Part shown: positions 32,662 to 45,200 of the stretch, one piece after another
Numbering within the stretch: position 1 is the first letter of the stretch
Layout: each line of letters opens with the position of its first letter
Notes under the pieces: model-generated
Told to the model about the DNA's origin: nothing
The model's database searches: none
The model's input: the letters and a program-made list of their open reading frames with translations, nothing else
Position numbers and translations under genes: made by a program
Source of the DNA: Paraphysoderma sedebokerense
Taxonomy: Eukaryota > Blastocladiomycota > Physodermatomycetes > Physodermatales > Physodermataceae
Length of the DNA stretch: 64,000 nucleotides
NCBI GenBank assembly: GCA_025602915.1
Contig: JAHLJZ010000064.1
Coordinates: 1-64,000, forward strand
Reading direction: 5' to 3'

Positions 32662-33742
32662 ATGAAATACAGCAAAGGTGCGCAGATAATTCGCTGTTTG
32701 AGTCTTCTATTTGTTTTTGCGGTTGGCTTTTTTGATCTGGAAAAGTTTTGTCGTTGGACACGGATCGTTTTGTGTTGATGATAGAAAGCTTCGAATGTCG
32801 ACTAACGATAATATTTTCATTTGCCATTTCGACCGATTTTGGAACCCTTATACGACAATTATTTTTTCGACTAAATTCAACTCATCCCGTATCTTCACTC
32901 GACAACCCTCCCGCTTGACGCCTACCTTGACAACTAAAAAAAACTCAAAAAATTCAAACATAAAAAATTGACGTAACCGATGATTACTGCGTATTGTGTG
33001 CTTATTAACCGATATGAAAAAAAATCAATTTGTAAAAAAAGACGTCAGCTCCTCCAGACGCAAGTCTCGCAAGGCTCATTTCACTGCCCCCTCGGGTGTC
33101 CGCAGAGTGATCATGAGTGCTCCCCTCTCCAAGGAATTGAGAGAAAAACACCATGTATGTATACCTCCTGGGTGGCATTTCAGGTTTCATGGATTTGGTC
33201 GGTGTGGAATGACTACAATCAAAAAGCGAAAACAAAAAAATGATTTAAGGGAAGGGCGTCAGAAACTAGACGAGCTGCTACTGAAAAACCGGAAAAGTTT
33301 GGGACAGTCAAAATTGAGATCTAACATCATCTGCTCTTTTTTCAAAAATGTAGGTCCGCTCCATGCCCATCCGCAAAGATGACGAAGTTCAAGTCGTCCG
33401 TGGTAGCTTCAAAGGTCGTGAAGGCAAAGTCACCCAATGTTACCGTAAGAAATACGTCATCCACATTGAACGAGTAACAAAGGAAAAAGCCAACTGTTAG
33501 TATACCTTTATAATTCTACTTTGGCAACATTGTCTGATCCGCTCACCAATTTTTATTTCTTTACATGACCTCACTATCGAACTTTAACGATAATGGAAAA
33601 TACTTGAACAGCCACCGCCGTCCAAATTGGAATCCACCCCTCTAAAGTCGTCATCACCAAATTGAAATTGGACAAAGATCGCAAAGCTATCTTGGAACGT
33701 AGAGATCGTGAAAAGAGCGCCAAGGGTAAAGAAAGTGCCTAA
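32662..33742 (+). CDS. RPL26: Ribosomal protein L26 (uL24)
   Basis: Four exons: 32662-32677, 33042-33154, 33354-33495 and 33612-33742. The first is a 16-base microexon encoding only MKYSK plus one base. Splicing it to 33042 yields [19 protein letters not shown], the fungal L26 N-terminus; starting instead at the in-frame ATG at 33015 would give an unlikely leader. The rest reads [40 protein letters not shown] (the KOW motif), [20 protein letters not shown] and [19 protein letters not shown], all hallmarks of eukaryotic L26. The protein sits near the exit tunnel of the large subunit. The 364-bp first intron is the longest here, as is common in fungal ribosomal protein genes. Confidence 0.93.
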
Positions 33743-34152
33743 GAATTTGTCATTATCATTTGTAAAGATATAATAAAAGAGTTTTCTGGGAACAAATTTA
33801 TTCTCGGTTGATTTGATAATAAAGCCCGATTGAATGGAGTAAAGGAGTCGTCATGACCGAATGTCTTGACAGTTTTTACCTAAGCAATAGTCTTTTGCCA
33901 CCCTGATTTCACTGAATTGCCCCAGATTCTTTCAGTCTACAATGCCTGTCTTACGGCTGAATTGCGTCTCATATTTGCAGCTTTCTGTATATCACTATTA
34001 GAACGACTTGGAAGAAATCTTAGATTAAGAGAGATTCGATTCTAACCCAAAATTTTTATCTTTTTATTTGTTTACATAGGGTACATTTACTGGATATGTA
34101 AATATTTATAATTCCAGTGATAGTTATACTATACTAAGATTTAATCAAGATT
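33743..34152. other. Intergenic region between convergent genes
   Basis: Contains an AATAAAA-like signal (about 33770) shortly after the RPL26 stop. Nothing else was recognised. Confidence 0.5.
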
Positions 34153-36137
34153 TCACCGCTTCTCATCTGTGTACGTATCCCCATTCCTGTTAGCGCTATC
34201 TACAGGCCCCAATAACGGCTGCCTAGACGACCCGGCCTCCATGTTTGCTTCAGAGAAAGCCGAATACGGTGGTGGAGGTGCATGTGGCGGTGGAGGTACA
34301 TACGTATCCACGTCTGGTTGGAGCGGCTGTTTAACCGGTTCCACCGGACGCGGTGGTAATGACGGTGGCAGCGTTTCCGGTTGAGGTAAGCGCGGAGCAG
34401 TCGGGTGAGTCGGTGGCAAGGATGGTGGGTACGGAGTTATCTGTGGAGCAAGAGTCAAGGGAGGTGGACCAATGACTAGACTGATTTCAGTAGTCACTGG
34501 ACACCAAGATCCACACCATCCCTCAAGGTTAACGTATACTGCTATATAATAAGAAACGGAGATCAACGAAGTAGAGATATTGGGAGGAATCACTTCGGGG
34601 ATTTGAAATGTCGTCGAGAGTGACAACGATGGTTGCGTTGATAAGGAAGAAAATGAAGAGAAAGAACTAAATGACGATGGTTGAAAGTTGTTGGACGGGA
34701 GGGAGACTTGAACAGACGAAATTTCTTGCTGCTCGGACCGAACGCTAATAATTTAAAAACGGATTCAGTGGAAAACGTTAATTTAAATATTTAAAATCAT
34801 ACGAATGAAAAGATTAGAACATACCGTCCCTCCGCTCGATACTCTACTCTCTTCCACAATTTAACTTTTACTTCCTTCACTTTACCACTATGTCTCTTTT
34901 TGAACACATCAATTCCTAACTCTCCAGCTTCTCCGGCAAAATAACCCATTCTTGGAGTTCTAAGGCGAACTTTTGTCTTCGTGCGATTAGGATTGCAAAT
35001 GGCAATACAAGGTAGACAACAGGGTGACGGGGTTGGAGTTTTAACCTTTAAAATGATTGGTAAGTAATGACGACTTAATTACCCAGGAAGGCCCAAGAAA
35101 CATTACGAACCTCATTTGAAACCCGCAACAGAGCAGGATCAAGTGGCTTAAGTACAGTAAATGGGTGGACATGATTATAATCTACAATAATAAGCGTTAA
35201 CAGGAAGCGTTAATAAAGACACATCATTGGAAACTCCGAGGTCATTTATTAATGTAAAACAGTCAAACAGCAATTGATAATACTTGCCAAATCGCCATGG
35301 TCGATCAAAGAATGCTTTCACTTGATACCGTATATATCCATGATCACCCTAATCCAGAAGAGTTAGTACTTGATTGATTTTGAAGCTCACAACTGACAGC
35401 AATGGTACAGCTAACTGGTAGATAAAGAAGAAAGGATAAAACAACAAGACAGGATCACATACCTGGAAGCTGCTCTCTAAGTCTGGCGGTAATTGAAACT
35501 GGAAGGGGAATTGATACATCCCAGCAGGCATGTCGTTGCCCGTAACTAACACTCCTTGCTCTCCTTTTCCCCATAGTGTAATTACGTGATTAAACAATGA
35601 TTTTGTTGCAGTTACGGTTCGAGTTCTTTCGTAATACCGGAGTTTTGAAGGGCATGGAGATAGCGTTGAGATTAAAGATTGAATTGATCAATATAATTCG
35701 ACCGACAAAAGCAGAAATCTCGTGAACAAGAACTAACCTCGTATGACTGTGAGAAGGAGATCTGTCGTTGTGTTGATGATGCGATACAGTCTCTTGCCAT
35801 TCGGTATGAATCGATCCGGAAAGTTCCAAGCGAAGGGCACTATTATATTGATCATAGATGACAACGACATGAACCACATCAGTATCACATTCAAAGCAGT
35901 TTACCAAGGCAAAAGGTTGATACCCTACCGACAATGCAACGCTTCCTTTAACTCTGCAACCACGGTGCCTGTACATTTTTCAATTGGAAGAAAGGACATA
36001 CAATTCTTGATTAGACATCTCACAGAAATGCGAAAACGGGATTGGGATGTAAGAAACTAACCTCGCAACAACGAACCGGCATAGTACTTATTCGACGGCT
36101 CAGACAAAGTAACATAGAATTGATGAGGCGGTGACAT
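34153..36137 (-). CDS. Arrestin-domain protein with PPxY tail
   Basis: The start at 36137 gives MSPPHQFYVTLSEPSNKYYAG. The arrestin N-lobe follows in short exons, with SALRLELSGSIHTEWQET (compare GKIHTEW in alpha-arrestins) and a GMYQFPFQFQLP segment (about 35530-35490). The C-lobe has CIAICNPNRTKTKVRLRTP and GYFAGEAG..IDVF and ends with LEGWCGSWCPVTTEISLVIG. The tail of about 110 residues is Pro-rich (PSLPPTHPTAPRLPQP) and contains PPPPYSAF near its end. A PPxY motif recruits Nedd4/Rsp5 ubiquitin ligases, so the likely role is as an adaptor for ubiquitination and endocytosis of membrane proteins. At least seven introns are present. The plus-strand frames here are shadows. Confidence 0.8.
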
Positions 36138-36771
36138 TTCAGTCTATCGATGAATTCACAGCAGAAAGGACAGATATTTTCCGTTTATAAACGCTGTTCT
36201 GTCAATTAGCACGTAAATGGGTCATCGAGCTTTTGTCTATCGCCCTTGGTCCCGAGGCGCAGAACCGAAAGTTCTAAGCAGCGGCTCAGCCATTCGGGAA
36301 TGAGGGAAGGGACAATAGGAAATCATTGGAGATATGGATCAGAGAAACAGCGAATATTCTGCATACTTATATTTTGTAGTACTTTCTATTGTGTGCAGAA
36401 AGGTAGGCAGAATCCAGAAAATTGGATTTTTCGGTAATACAGGTGCAATAATTCTTGTTCTTGCATTCCAGTTATTCTACAATTCAGCAGTAATAAGACG
36501 ATTATATAGTTAAAAAATTGTTTTCAGATCTACTGAATGTCATCATTATTGGATTAATATTACAGTGAAATTATAAATAAATCACATTATGTGCTTGCTG
36601 ACTCTATTATATCAAATGAAAAACTTGGTTTCTCCTCTCACAGCTTGCATCTAGCCGCATCTGTCCGATGGTTGACTTGGGGGTGCCTCCTCCAATGTTT
36701 GGTCTTCAATTCTGTAAAATGGTTTTAAATCAGCCGTGATCTGTGAATCAATTTGCAATGAAATGGCATCC
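36138..36771. other. Intergenic region
   Basis: No supported gene. A minus-strand frame at 36651-36896 overlaps the last exon of the next gene in another frame. Confidence 0.4.
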
Positions 36772-37324
36772 TTACCCCATTGAGAATAACGATTGCCCAT
36801 TTCCTGCGTTGTCTGGCCGGGTACTTTCGAGACGAAACCTACCTCCAGGCCCGGACCGTATATCTGGAACTGCATGTACCTCGCTTTCCAATTCATTTCG
36901 ACGAAAGTATTGTGATGACGGAGTGGGGTAGGCTTTTTAAATGTTAAAGTTCAGTAAACTGATAAGAAATATAGACATGATAACGACATTAGAACAATAA
37001 CTCACCATCCTGGTAATTATTTCTAGGAAACTCAAGAATTTCATTGTCGACATTCATATCATCGCATTCCGCTTCTGCAACTAATCTTTCAAATTCGCTC
37101 ATTTGTCCTGTTTCCGTAGTTGTGTTATCTCGGCCACGCCACATTCGTTCAAAATTCTGCCATTCAACCTCAAATCCCTCCACAGAAAATGATTCGTCGT
37201 GGAGATCCAGTTCCATACGAAGCTGCTCTATAGAGTTTCTTATGTCAAGGATTTTGTCTTTCCAGACTTCCAAATCGATTTTCTTGCTTTCCAATAACTC
37301 TAGGTCTCGACGTAATAATCCCAT
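36772..37324 (-). CDS. Small coiled-coil protein with MGLLRRDLEL start
   Basis: The start at 37324 gives MGLLRRDLELLESKK. Exon 1 (to about 37004) is charged and helical (WKDKILDIRNSIEQLRMEL, then VEWQNFERMW) with an acidic stretch after it, and ends YQDG at a GTGAGT donor. Exon 2 can be read in two frames; the one that keeps phase after the donor reads AYPTPSSQYFRRNELESE and stops at 36772. The other frame (stop at 36651) would also be open. No domain is recognised. The first ten residues match the start of the gene at 24027-25535, and the WxxFxxF/E pattern after them is loosely shared. Confidence 0.5.
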
Positions 37325-37656
37325 TTGACTGTAATGAAGAGGGAAGTTGAATAACGACAATAATTTGTCTTGCAAAAAGATTCCTGTACGGATTGCGGGG
37401 AAGTTTGATCCCCAGATGATGTCGAAACATTTAAGAATCGTTACGTTGCAATTTAAACGTGAGCGCATGACCGAAAATTCGTCGCGTCGAGGCGAACAAA
37501 GGAAGTTGTTACTTAACATACTGTTAACATGTTAATTAACATATTTTTTTTAACATTATAATTAACAATATATACACGTGACAATTCCCATAGAACTAAA
37601 CATGCGAACTTGGACCAACGATTCTAAGGCGGGAAGACGATTCCGTACATCATATC

Positions 37657-39518
37657 ATGCCAAAATCACTGGACCCTATTTGGCAACATTTTGTTCGGGA
37701 GAAAGATGGGTCTCGACATGGTGTTGGCTACTGCCGAAAATGTCTGGCAACGGTCAATGGTGCGTCTCTCCTGAAAAATTGTTGCTCGATTTCTTTGTGA
37801 AATTCACTAATTTTATGTTATCTCTGCGCATGCAGAAGATAAAGCCTTATACAGAGCGCACAAGTATCCTGTTATTTCTGGTCAAAAGAATAGATTAGCC
37901 AGTCATATTCGCACTTGTGAAAATGTAGCTCAGTCTGTAAAGGATCAATATCCAATTTTGTCGAAACGAAAGGCCGAAACCGACGACACTGATGTTACCA
38001 CAAAATTCTCCTCTTCATCCATTACTGCTCATGAATGGAATCATCCCCGGAAGCGAAAACTGACCCATACCATAACATACGATACCATACTTACCGAAGA
38101 AGAACAAAAGCAGTTCATTAATCAAGTTCTAAAAGGCACAATTGCTGCAGGGTTACAGCTTCGATGGGTAGAACACACTGAATGTATAAAAATGTTCTCC
38201 ATGGTGCGACAACAAGCAAAATTACCGAGTCAGCAGCAGCTCACGGGGCATGTCCTTGAAAGGGTTTACGAAGAGGTCCAGGGGAGTGATTTAAAAGTTT
38301 TGAGAGATTGTGACGGGTTGACTGTTGTGTTTGATGGATTGAATGATATACGAGGTGAGCATTTGGTGGCCGCGGCTGTGATCACAGAGAATGGAGATTG
38401 TGTGATGTTGAGGGTTGAGGACGTGTCGGTGAGACGACAGGATGGAAAGACCTATGAAATGATTATGGAAGAGGTGTTGAAAGATTTAATGGATATGGGT
38501 TTGAGGTCAAAAGTTGTAGGAGTTGTGAGTGACGCTGGATCTGATTGCAACAGGGCCAGGAGACTCATTACTGAGGCCAATCCCGAACTGCTTTCAATCG
38601 ACTGCTTGTCCCGCCAATGTAACCTGCTCATTGCAGATGTATTCAAATCACTTCCATCTCTCAAATCCATCGCCGCTGATTCGGTGTCTGTCATAAACTG
38701 GTTCAACAATCATTCAGGTCCGCGAGACTTCCTCCGCATGGAGCAACGAGAACAGTACAGCAAATCGTTTTTATTTGCTCTTATGTTCTCAATCCATTGA
38801 ATTTGAACGCACCTCATGTTCGGAACATGGCTGAACGTTGGGACGTCGGCACCATCGTCACCCTTTTACAGTATCTTCATCTTCGACTTTACCAAACAAA
38901 ATGTGAACAACTTCTCCCGAATTTACCAAGTATTATCAACAAAGCACCGGTCTCTTTAGATCTGAGGTCATTAGGTCTTTGTGTGTAAATGCAGAAAATA
39001 CGCGAGAATGGTGGAGGGTTGTGGCGATAGAAGTTCCTCACCTTGCTAAACTTGCACTGCACCTCTCCGCCTTCACTCCTCATTCCGCCGCAGTCAAGCG
39101 CGCCTTGAGCTCCTTGGATCATATCCGCAATTGCTGGAGGAACAAGGTTGAAGATCAGAAGGTGATGAAGATGACGAAGATTAAGACGACATTGATGCGG
39201 GAGCAGAAGGCGGAGAGGCAGAAAGAGCAGGCATTGTCGGGGAGACGTGCGACATTGAATGATGAAAATGTTAGAGCTGAGGAGGGTGGAAGCATGGGAT
39301 TAAATGACAATGATCTTCAGCCGATATCAACCGTACAGGAATGGGAGGCGGAATTGCAAGATTGGTTGGGGGTGTTGGATGAAGATGAGGCTGAAGACCC
39401 ACAGTATTTGGATAACATCGTCCTGGATGACGCTTTTATGAAGGAAACGGTGACGAAGAAGTGGAAGTTGGAGGATTTGTTTGACTTTAATACCTTACCG
39501 CCAATAGTGACGGAATAG
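37657..39518 (+). mobile_element. hAT-family transposase gene, degraded
   Basis: The start at 37657 gives MPKSLDPIWQHFV, the opening of a BED zinc finger, with YCRKC in exon 1 (to 37759) and LASHIRTC after a short intron (exon 2 from 37836). Then come the core blocks of DUF659/hAT transposases: GLTVVFDGLNDIRGEHLVAA (first catalytic Asp region) and VVGVVSDAGSDCNRARRL (second Asp region). A later part holds NAENTREWW and LALHLSAFTPHSAAVKRALS, the hAT dimerisation end. Two changes of frame, at about 38780 and 38970, interrupt the core between the RMEQREQ and REWW blocks, so it is probably inactive. An acidic C-terminal extension ends at 39518. No terminal inverted repeats or target duplication were found. 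A domesticated host gene with missed introns is the alternative. Confidence 0.7.
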
Positions 39519-40296
39519 TCGCGTCATCATGTGTCCAATGCCTTTGCTATATTGGTTTAACTAAGACCGCAGTACTTTCGTTATATGCCTTTTGTTCTTA
39601 ATCGTGGAATTTTGATGAGATTTCTCTTTTTTTCAGTTCACAAGATTCTCCTGTATGTTAGATAACAGCACTGGCCGAAAGGAGAGAATTCGGTTTTCAC
39701 TCGAGTTGTGTTAATCATTTTGATCATCTCTGTTGCTCTCACTTAGATTTTGCGGTGTGATATTATTCTTGGCTGTACGATATGCTATTTACATATACTT
39801 GACAAATGACAGCATGTCTCGTGTCCCTCCGGAATTGTGGACATATTTCAAGAACTTAGTAGCATCAAGAGAGATGCTGATTTTAATACAATTGGATATA
39901 CTACCAGTTAAATCCTTCTGGGAGACTTATCCCGTTCAGATACTATTCACATAGTCTACACTTGCTGTATCGCGATAAATATAGGAAATAGTTAACTGCA
40001 CATCATTTACTCCGGGTTAGTTGACATTTATCATCTGAACATATGACTATATCACATATCTATCCATTAAAAGCTCCAGATATGCATACCTTCTTCCTTC
40101 ACCATCCTACCTAATTTTTTGGCAGACACCGGCCCTGCAGGGCCAGAACTCGGTGCACTTCACGCCGCGAGTGAGCATGTTCAACGTCCAGGCGCATTTC
40201 CTCCACTTCCCCAATATTTCATGTTTCACCAAATAGTATCATCTACGAAACTTGTTTCTCTGAATTATCTATCAAAGGACTATTGTATACTAAGTT
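39519..40296. other. Intergenic region
   Basis: Between the hAT gene and the second arrestin gene. The two short plus-strand frames (39733-39954 and 40119-40319) have no family signal. A perfect 12-bp palindrome, CCCTGCAGGGCC with its flank, lies near 40131-40145. Confidence 0.4.
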
Positions 40297-42014
40297 ATGG
40301 CAACTCCACAAGAATTTAAAATTCACTTCGCCGAAAAAAAGCCATATTTTGAATCTGGCTCCACGGTCAACGGTTTGTAATTACTTCACTACTTTAATAT
40401 CAAATTCCTCTGTAGACTGCAGATGAAATACAAGAATTTAAAGGGAAGAGTGGTATTAACAATATTATTATGGCTTTTGTATTTCTACCCTTCTGCAACG
40501 GCTGAATTGATACCTGCTATTGCTATTAAATGATATATCTAGGCACCGTCTCGCTTGAATTAAGAGGCCCTCTTTCTTTACGGTAATGTCTTGTTTCATT
40601 TCTATATTTTGAATGCTCCAAAAACAACATATTGGGATGAAACTGACTGTGATCTTCATGATAACAACCCGGCTACAAAATTTATATAGCTCCTTACGAT
40701 TGAAGTTCTACGGCAAAATTCATACAGAATGGGAAGAGACACGAACTGAAAATGATGCGGAAGGTAAACCACAAACTATGTAAGTTTAATTTTCGTCCCT
40801 TCGCGTCCCAGTTCAAATCGTTCTAATTCCATGTCAAATTTCAAACTCGAACTCGTTTATTATTTACGTCTCTGTATGGGTGTCATTACGTCACCATCTA
40901 AACTCGAAAAGCACTGAAAAATTCTCCGCGAAGCATTCTATTCTTTCGGAGAAAGTTACCCTCTGGGGTGATAAAGATGCAACTCACGAAGTAACGATAA
41001 ACGAAGGAGTCCATAAATTTCCATTTCAATTTAAGATTCCAGATACTGCGGAAACTAGTATTGAAGTAAGTCATGCGCATTCCTCGTCCGCCTGTTCAAA
41101 ACTTGGACGCTAAACTACTGTCGAAAAAGGGAGAACATGGATGGATTAGATATTCTGTAAAAGCATCATTTGATAGAAATGGCGAAGGTACATATTCTCT
41201 TGTCTATACCTCGTAATACAAGGTACTTGAATACTAACGCAACCGTTTTATATTCGATTTGTGACCATCAGACTTCAAAACCGTTGAAAAATTCAATGTC
41301 CGAAGAGTTGTTGATGTCTCTGGATGTATGTCGCCTGTCGATGTAAGTATCCACCTTTAGATATCGTTTCGTCAGGAGAATGGATTAATTGACCTCGTCC
41401 TCCATCATCGGCATTTACAATCCTTGTTTGTGGATAGACTGATTCCCACCCACCAGTGTGTTGCCTTTGTCCTTGCATCAAATCCGAATCCAAGATTTAC
41501 GTAAAGCTCCCCAAATCTGGTTATGTTCCGGGAGAAACCATCAATATCGATGCTCAAGTTAAGAATGCGAGTCGATTTTTTACATTGAAAAACATTTCTT
41601 TCAGACTTCATAAACGCACAATCTTTAAAGCCGATGGTGGAAGGTAACTATTTGTCTACTGTTTAGGATATTTTCTTGGTTAGTCAACTGACAAAAATAT
41701 GAAAAAATAGAACAAGAGCAGCGTATGCGAATGTTGTTACTTCATCTGAAATGTCGGATGTCGTACCTCCAAAGAAGAAAGCCAGCGTGGTATATGCTCT
41801 AACGATTCCAGAATCTACTCTCCCGATGATTCGTTCCGACTTTATTACCACTGACTATTTCCTTACTGTGTCAGCTAAACCAGATTTTTTTTTACTTTGC
41901 ACTTTAACTATGGACACCGATATCAAAATTGGAACTACTGGCTCCAGTGAAAAAAAAAGCGAAGCAAAACCTGTGGAAATAGCAAAAACCGTTGCCCATG
42001 AGGAGCATCATTAA
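40297..42014 (+). CDS. Arrestin-domain protein, no PPxY
   Basis: The start at 40297 gives MATPQEFKIHFAEKKPYF. Short exons follow: LELRGPLSL, LRLKFYGKIHTEWEETRTEN (about 40690-40780), LSEKVTLWGDKDATHEVTIN with GVHKFPFQFKIP (about 40935-41045), GWIRYSVKASFDRNGE (about 41145), CLCPCIKSESKIYVKLPKSG with YVPGETINIDAQVKN (C-lobe, about 41455-41570), and the last exon VVYALTIPESTLPMI..YFLTVSAK, ending in HEEHH at 42014. The GKIHTEW and FPFQFKIP blocks are the classic arrestin-fold marks, shared with the gene at 34153-36137. This copy ends soon after the fold with a Lys/Glu-rich tail and has no PPxY, so it may not recruit ubiquitin ligases the same way. Confidence 0.82.
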
Positions 42015-42202
42015 ACCTATATATGTTGTACATCTGTTGAAAATGAATTTATATTAAACCGTATATATTTTTATTATAACTCAATAAATAATTGGTTCAA
42101 TATGTACACGCGCGGAAAGCAGTTTATACACCTTTCTAACCGCAGATATATACAAACCAACCTTATGATCGCTATTTGCATTTCGCAATTGCTTATAAAA
42201 TT

Positions 42203-45200
42203 CTATATCCCAACCGTAGTTCCACGTTTCTTCACTCTTTCCAAATCCGCTTCTAGCTGCTTTAGATTAAGTTTTCTGTTCTTATCTTTCACTTTATGCT
42301 TGACCTGGTCCTTTGATTTGGAAATGCTAGTTGAAGAATTGTTCGTATCAGATGCTGAACCTGAATTTGATTCGGCATCCGCGTCTAGATCGAGATCAGA
42401 AATGGCGGAACTGTGTCAGGTTTAATGGGGAAAAAATTAGTATGCATAGCGTCACATCAGCTTAGGAATTGAGTGAAAGCAATCACCGTAAACGATCTCG
42501 ATTTTCTTTCTCTCGTTTCTTGTAGTACTCCTGTTCTCTTTGTAACCGTGCCTTCTCCAGTTTCACTCTATCTAATTCTTGCTCTGTTGAAAGAAGAAGA
42601 TGCCCATTAAGGAACTCTCCACGGATAATGAAAGGTAAAAAAAGGCAAAATAAGGTAAAAAAACAGTGAAGGTGGACTTAAAAAGGATACGAATACACTT
42701 TTTTTCATTCAATAAGTCATTTTGGTATCCCAAAAGTTCTTGTGTCCGCTTACTCAGCACTTCTACTCTGTTTTCCGCATTCGATATTGCCATTTGAAGT
42801 TTGCCTTGTGTCTAAGCGAGGAGGAGAAATCAGAAACGGTGAGTACGAAAATGAAAAATGAAGAACCATGGAGGGCAAGAAGAAAGATGCAAAACGAACT
42901 TTTTTCTCTTCTGTAACCTGTCGAACAGCTTCACTTCTAAGGACACTCATTTTTTCCAATTCAATTTTTAGATTTGAATTCTTATCCGATAACTTCTTCA
43001 CCTGGGCTTTTAGGTCGACAATGATAGAATCGTACTGATTCGAGATAGACTTGGATTCCGATTTCCTAAGTTGATGTGGAAATGAGAAGCAAGTTTAGAA
43101 GAATTACTTCAAACGGGCCATTATGCATGCAAAAGATATGTTACCACTTATCACCAGTTCTCTGTTGCTCACTCAACAAATTTTGCAAATCTTGACAGAC
43201 ACTATTATAATTGTTCTCCACTTCTTTTAACTGTGTCTCCAATCTTTGAATCTGTCCCGTACACGCAACATAGACAAATATTAATAAAATTGTGAAGATA
43301 GCGAGAACTAGCGGAACAAAGCATACCTTGCTCTCGTGCTTTCTAATTAACGAATTTTTCTCTGTCACATTGTTTCGCTCCATCTGGTCTTTAGACTCGG
43401 ATAATTCTTTGTTTGATTTTTCCAATTCCGATATTTTCGTCATGACTTTTATTCTATCTTCCTATTGATCCCAGTGCATGATCAACAGTTAGAATCCTAC
43501 GAAGGTAATGGATATAATCAACAATTCACGTACTTTACTCTCTTCCAATTCTCTTTCACTTCTTTTCAGCCTCCTTGATAAATCTTCAAGCTGCTCCGCA
43601 ATACTTGCTTTTTCTTTCTCTAGTTCATTTGTTTCTCTTGATAACTTCGTCTGAAGGCTTCATTAGTTTTTTCAGTGAGGTTATTTTTTCCGTTTGAGTT
43701 TGCACAACAGTCCGAGAGTGGTCGCAGTAGAACCATAACGTAAGAAACCATAACTTGGAAGAGAGTGTTTAAAGTACCAGTACCAACCTTTCAACGAGAT
43801 CATTTAACCTGTCTCTCTCCCTTTCAGCATTTCTAACTCGATAATTTAATTCCTCTATCACAGAATTCAACCGTTCATTCTCTACAGGACCGGATTTAAG
43901 TAACTTTTCTAACTCAGATTCGGCAGCACTGGTAATTTCAAGGAAGGAGTAATTAGTTATGATTACAGACTAATTATAATAACGGAATAATTTAATCGAA
44001 TGTGTACACCGAAAAATCCAATGACGAGTATGAGTATGAAGATGAATGACTTACCGTTTCTCCCTAATAGCTCTTTCCATCTGGGCTTTCATCGTACTAA
44101 CTTCAACTTCCAATTGATGAATCTCTTCTGTCAATTGTTTTTGGGTTCCTATTTGTTCCTGTGACTTCCTACTCGACGTCAAACGGACATTGCGGAAAAC
44201 AAAATTCAAGAATTAACACAGATATCGATTGCTTTCAAGCCTGAAAAGCATAAAAAAGGAAAGAACCGTACAAGACTTCAAGATCCTTTATGCGTTCTTC
44301 GAATATCTTTCTATCTTCTTCCACCTTGTTTTTCAATCTTTCATTTTCATTTTGGAGGATGGATTGTTTGGATTCAGATTTTTGGAGTTCTAGTTTGAGT
44401 GTTTCAATCTGTGGTGGCATATAGAATGAATATTGTGAATAAAACATAGCGCTTAGAGAAACAAAACCAAAGGACATGTTAACGGACAATCTCGACGCCT
44501 TCTCTGATCTTCTTGTACCCTTCTACTTCTTTGTCTTCTAACTCAGCAATCCGAGCTTCAAGCTTTTTGGACGCGGAAAGCAGGGTGTCTTGATCGATCG
44601 TTAAAGTTGACAGCTGCGAGAGGAGTGCAGTATATTTCTGTGTTAAATCTTTGCTTCCAGAGTTAATAATTGGCATAGGATATGAGGACTGGCAACGCTG
44701 AATTAGTAAAAGGGTTTGGGTACCAACCATTACACTCCTCTTCAGTCTCCTTCAGCTTTTTAACTAATGTCTTTTCTCTTTCGCTCACGAGTTCCAGGTC
44801 CGAAACCAGCTCCTTCATTCTCTGTGTACATTGCCCAACTCTTCCGCGCTCTTCTTCCAATTTTCCTTCCAAACCCATGATTTCATTGCGATTTTCCAAG
44901 ATGTGGTTGGTTAGCGTTTCATTTTCGGCTAGAAGATTTGAAATATCGGATTTCGCAAGATCTAAGTCGGTGCGGAGTGAAGATGATAGTGATTTGTACT
45001 GATTCAGAGTTTGAACGGATTTGGTTAAAGTGTAAACTAGGGCCAAAAACATTTGGCGAATGAGAGAAGAAAGGAGACCATGAAAAGAATAGCTGTTAGT
45101 AAAGCATAGATGTGTGGTGTCAATTCGTTTTGAATAGTAGAGAGTAGAACACGGAAAAAAGTTTTGTGATGGTTTCTCATCAGTCATGGATCTCTCTCTG

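Noticed and set aside
36651-36896. Alternative reading of the last exon of the second MGLLRRDLEL protein
   Set aside because: The splice phase from the GTGAGT donor favours the other frame that stops at 36772; either is possible, so I kept one model and noted the other.
40131-40145. CCCTGCAGGGCC palindrome
   Set aside because: A single short palindrome with no flanking repeats or gene context; chance is a sufficient explanation.
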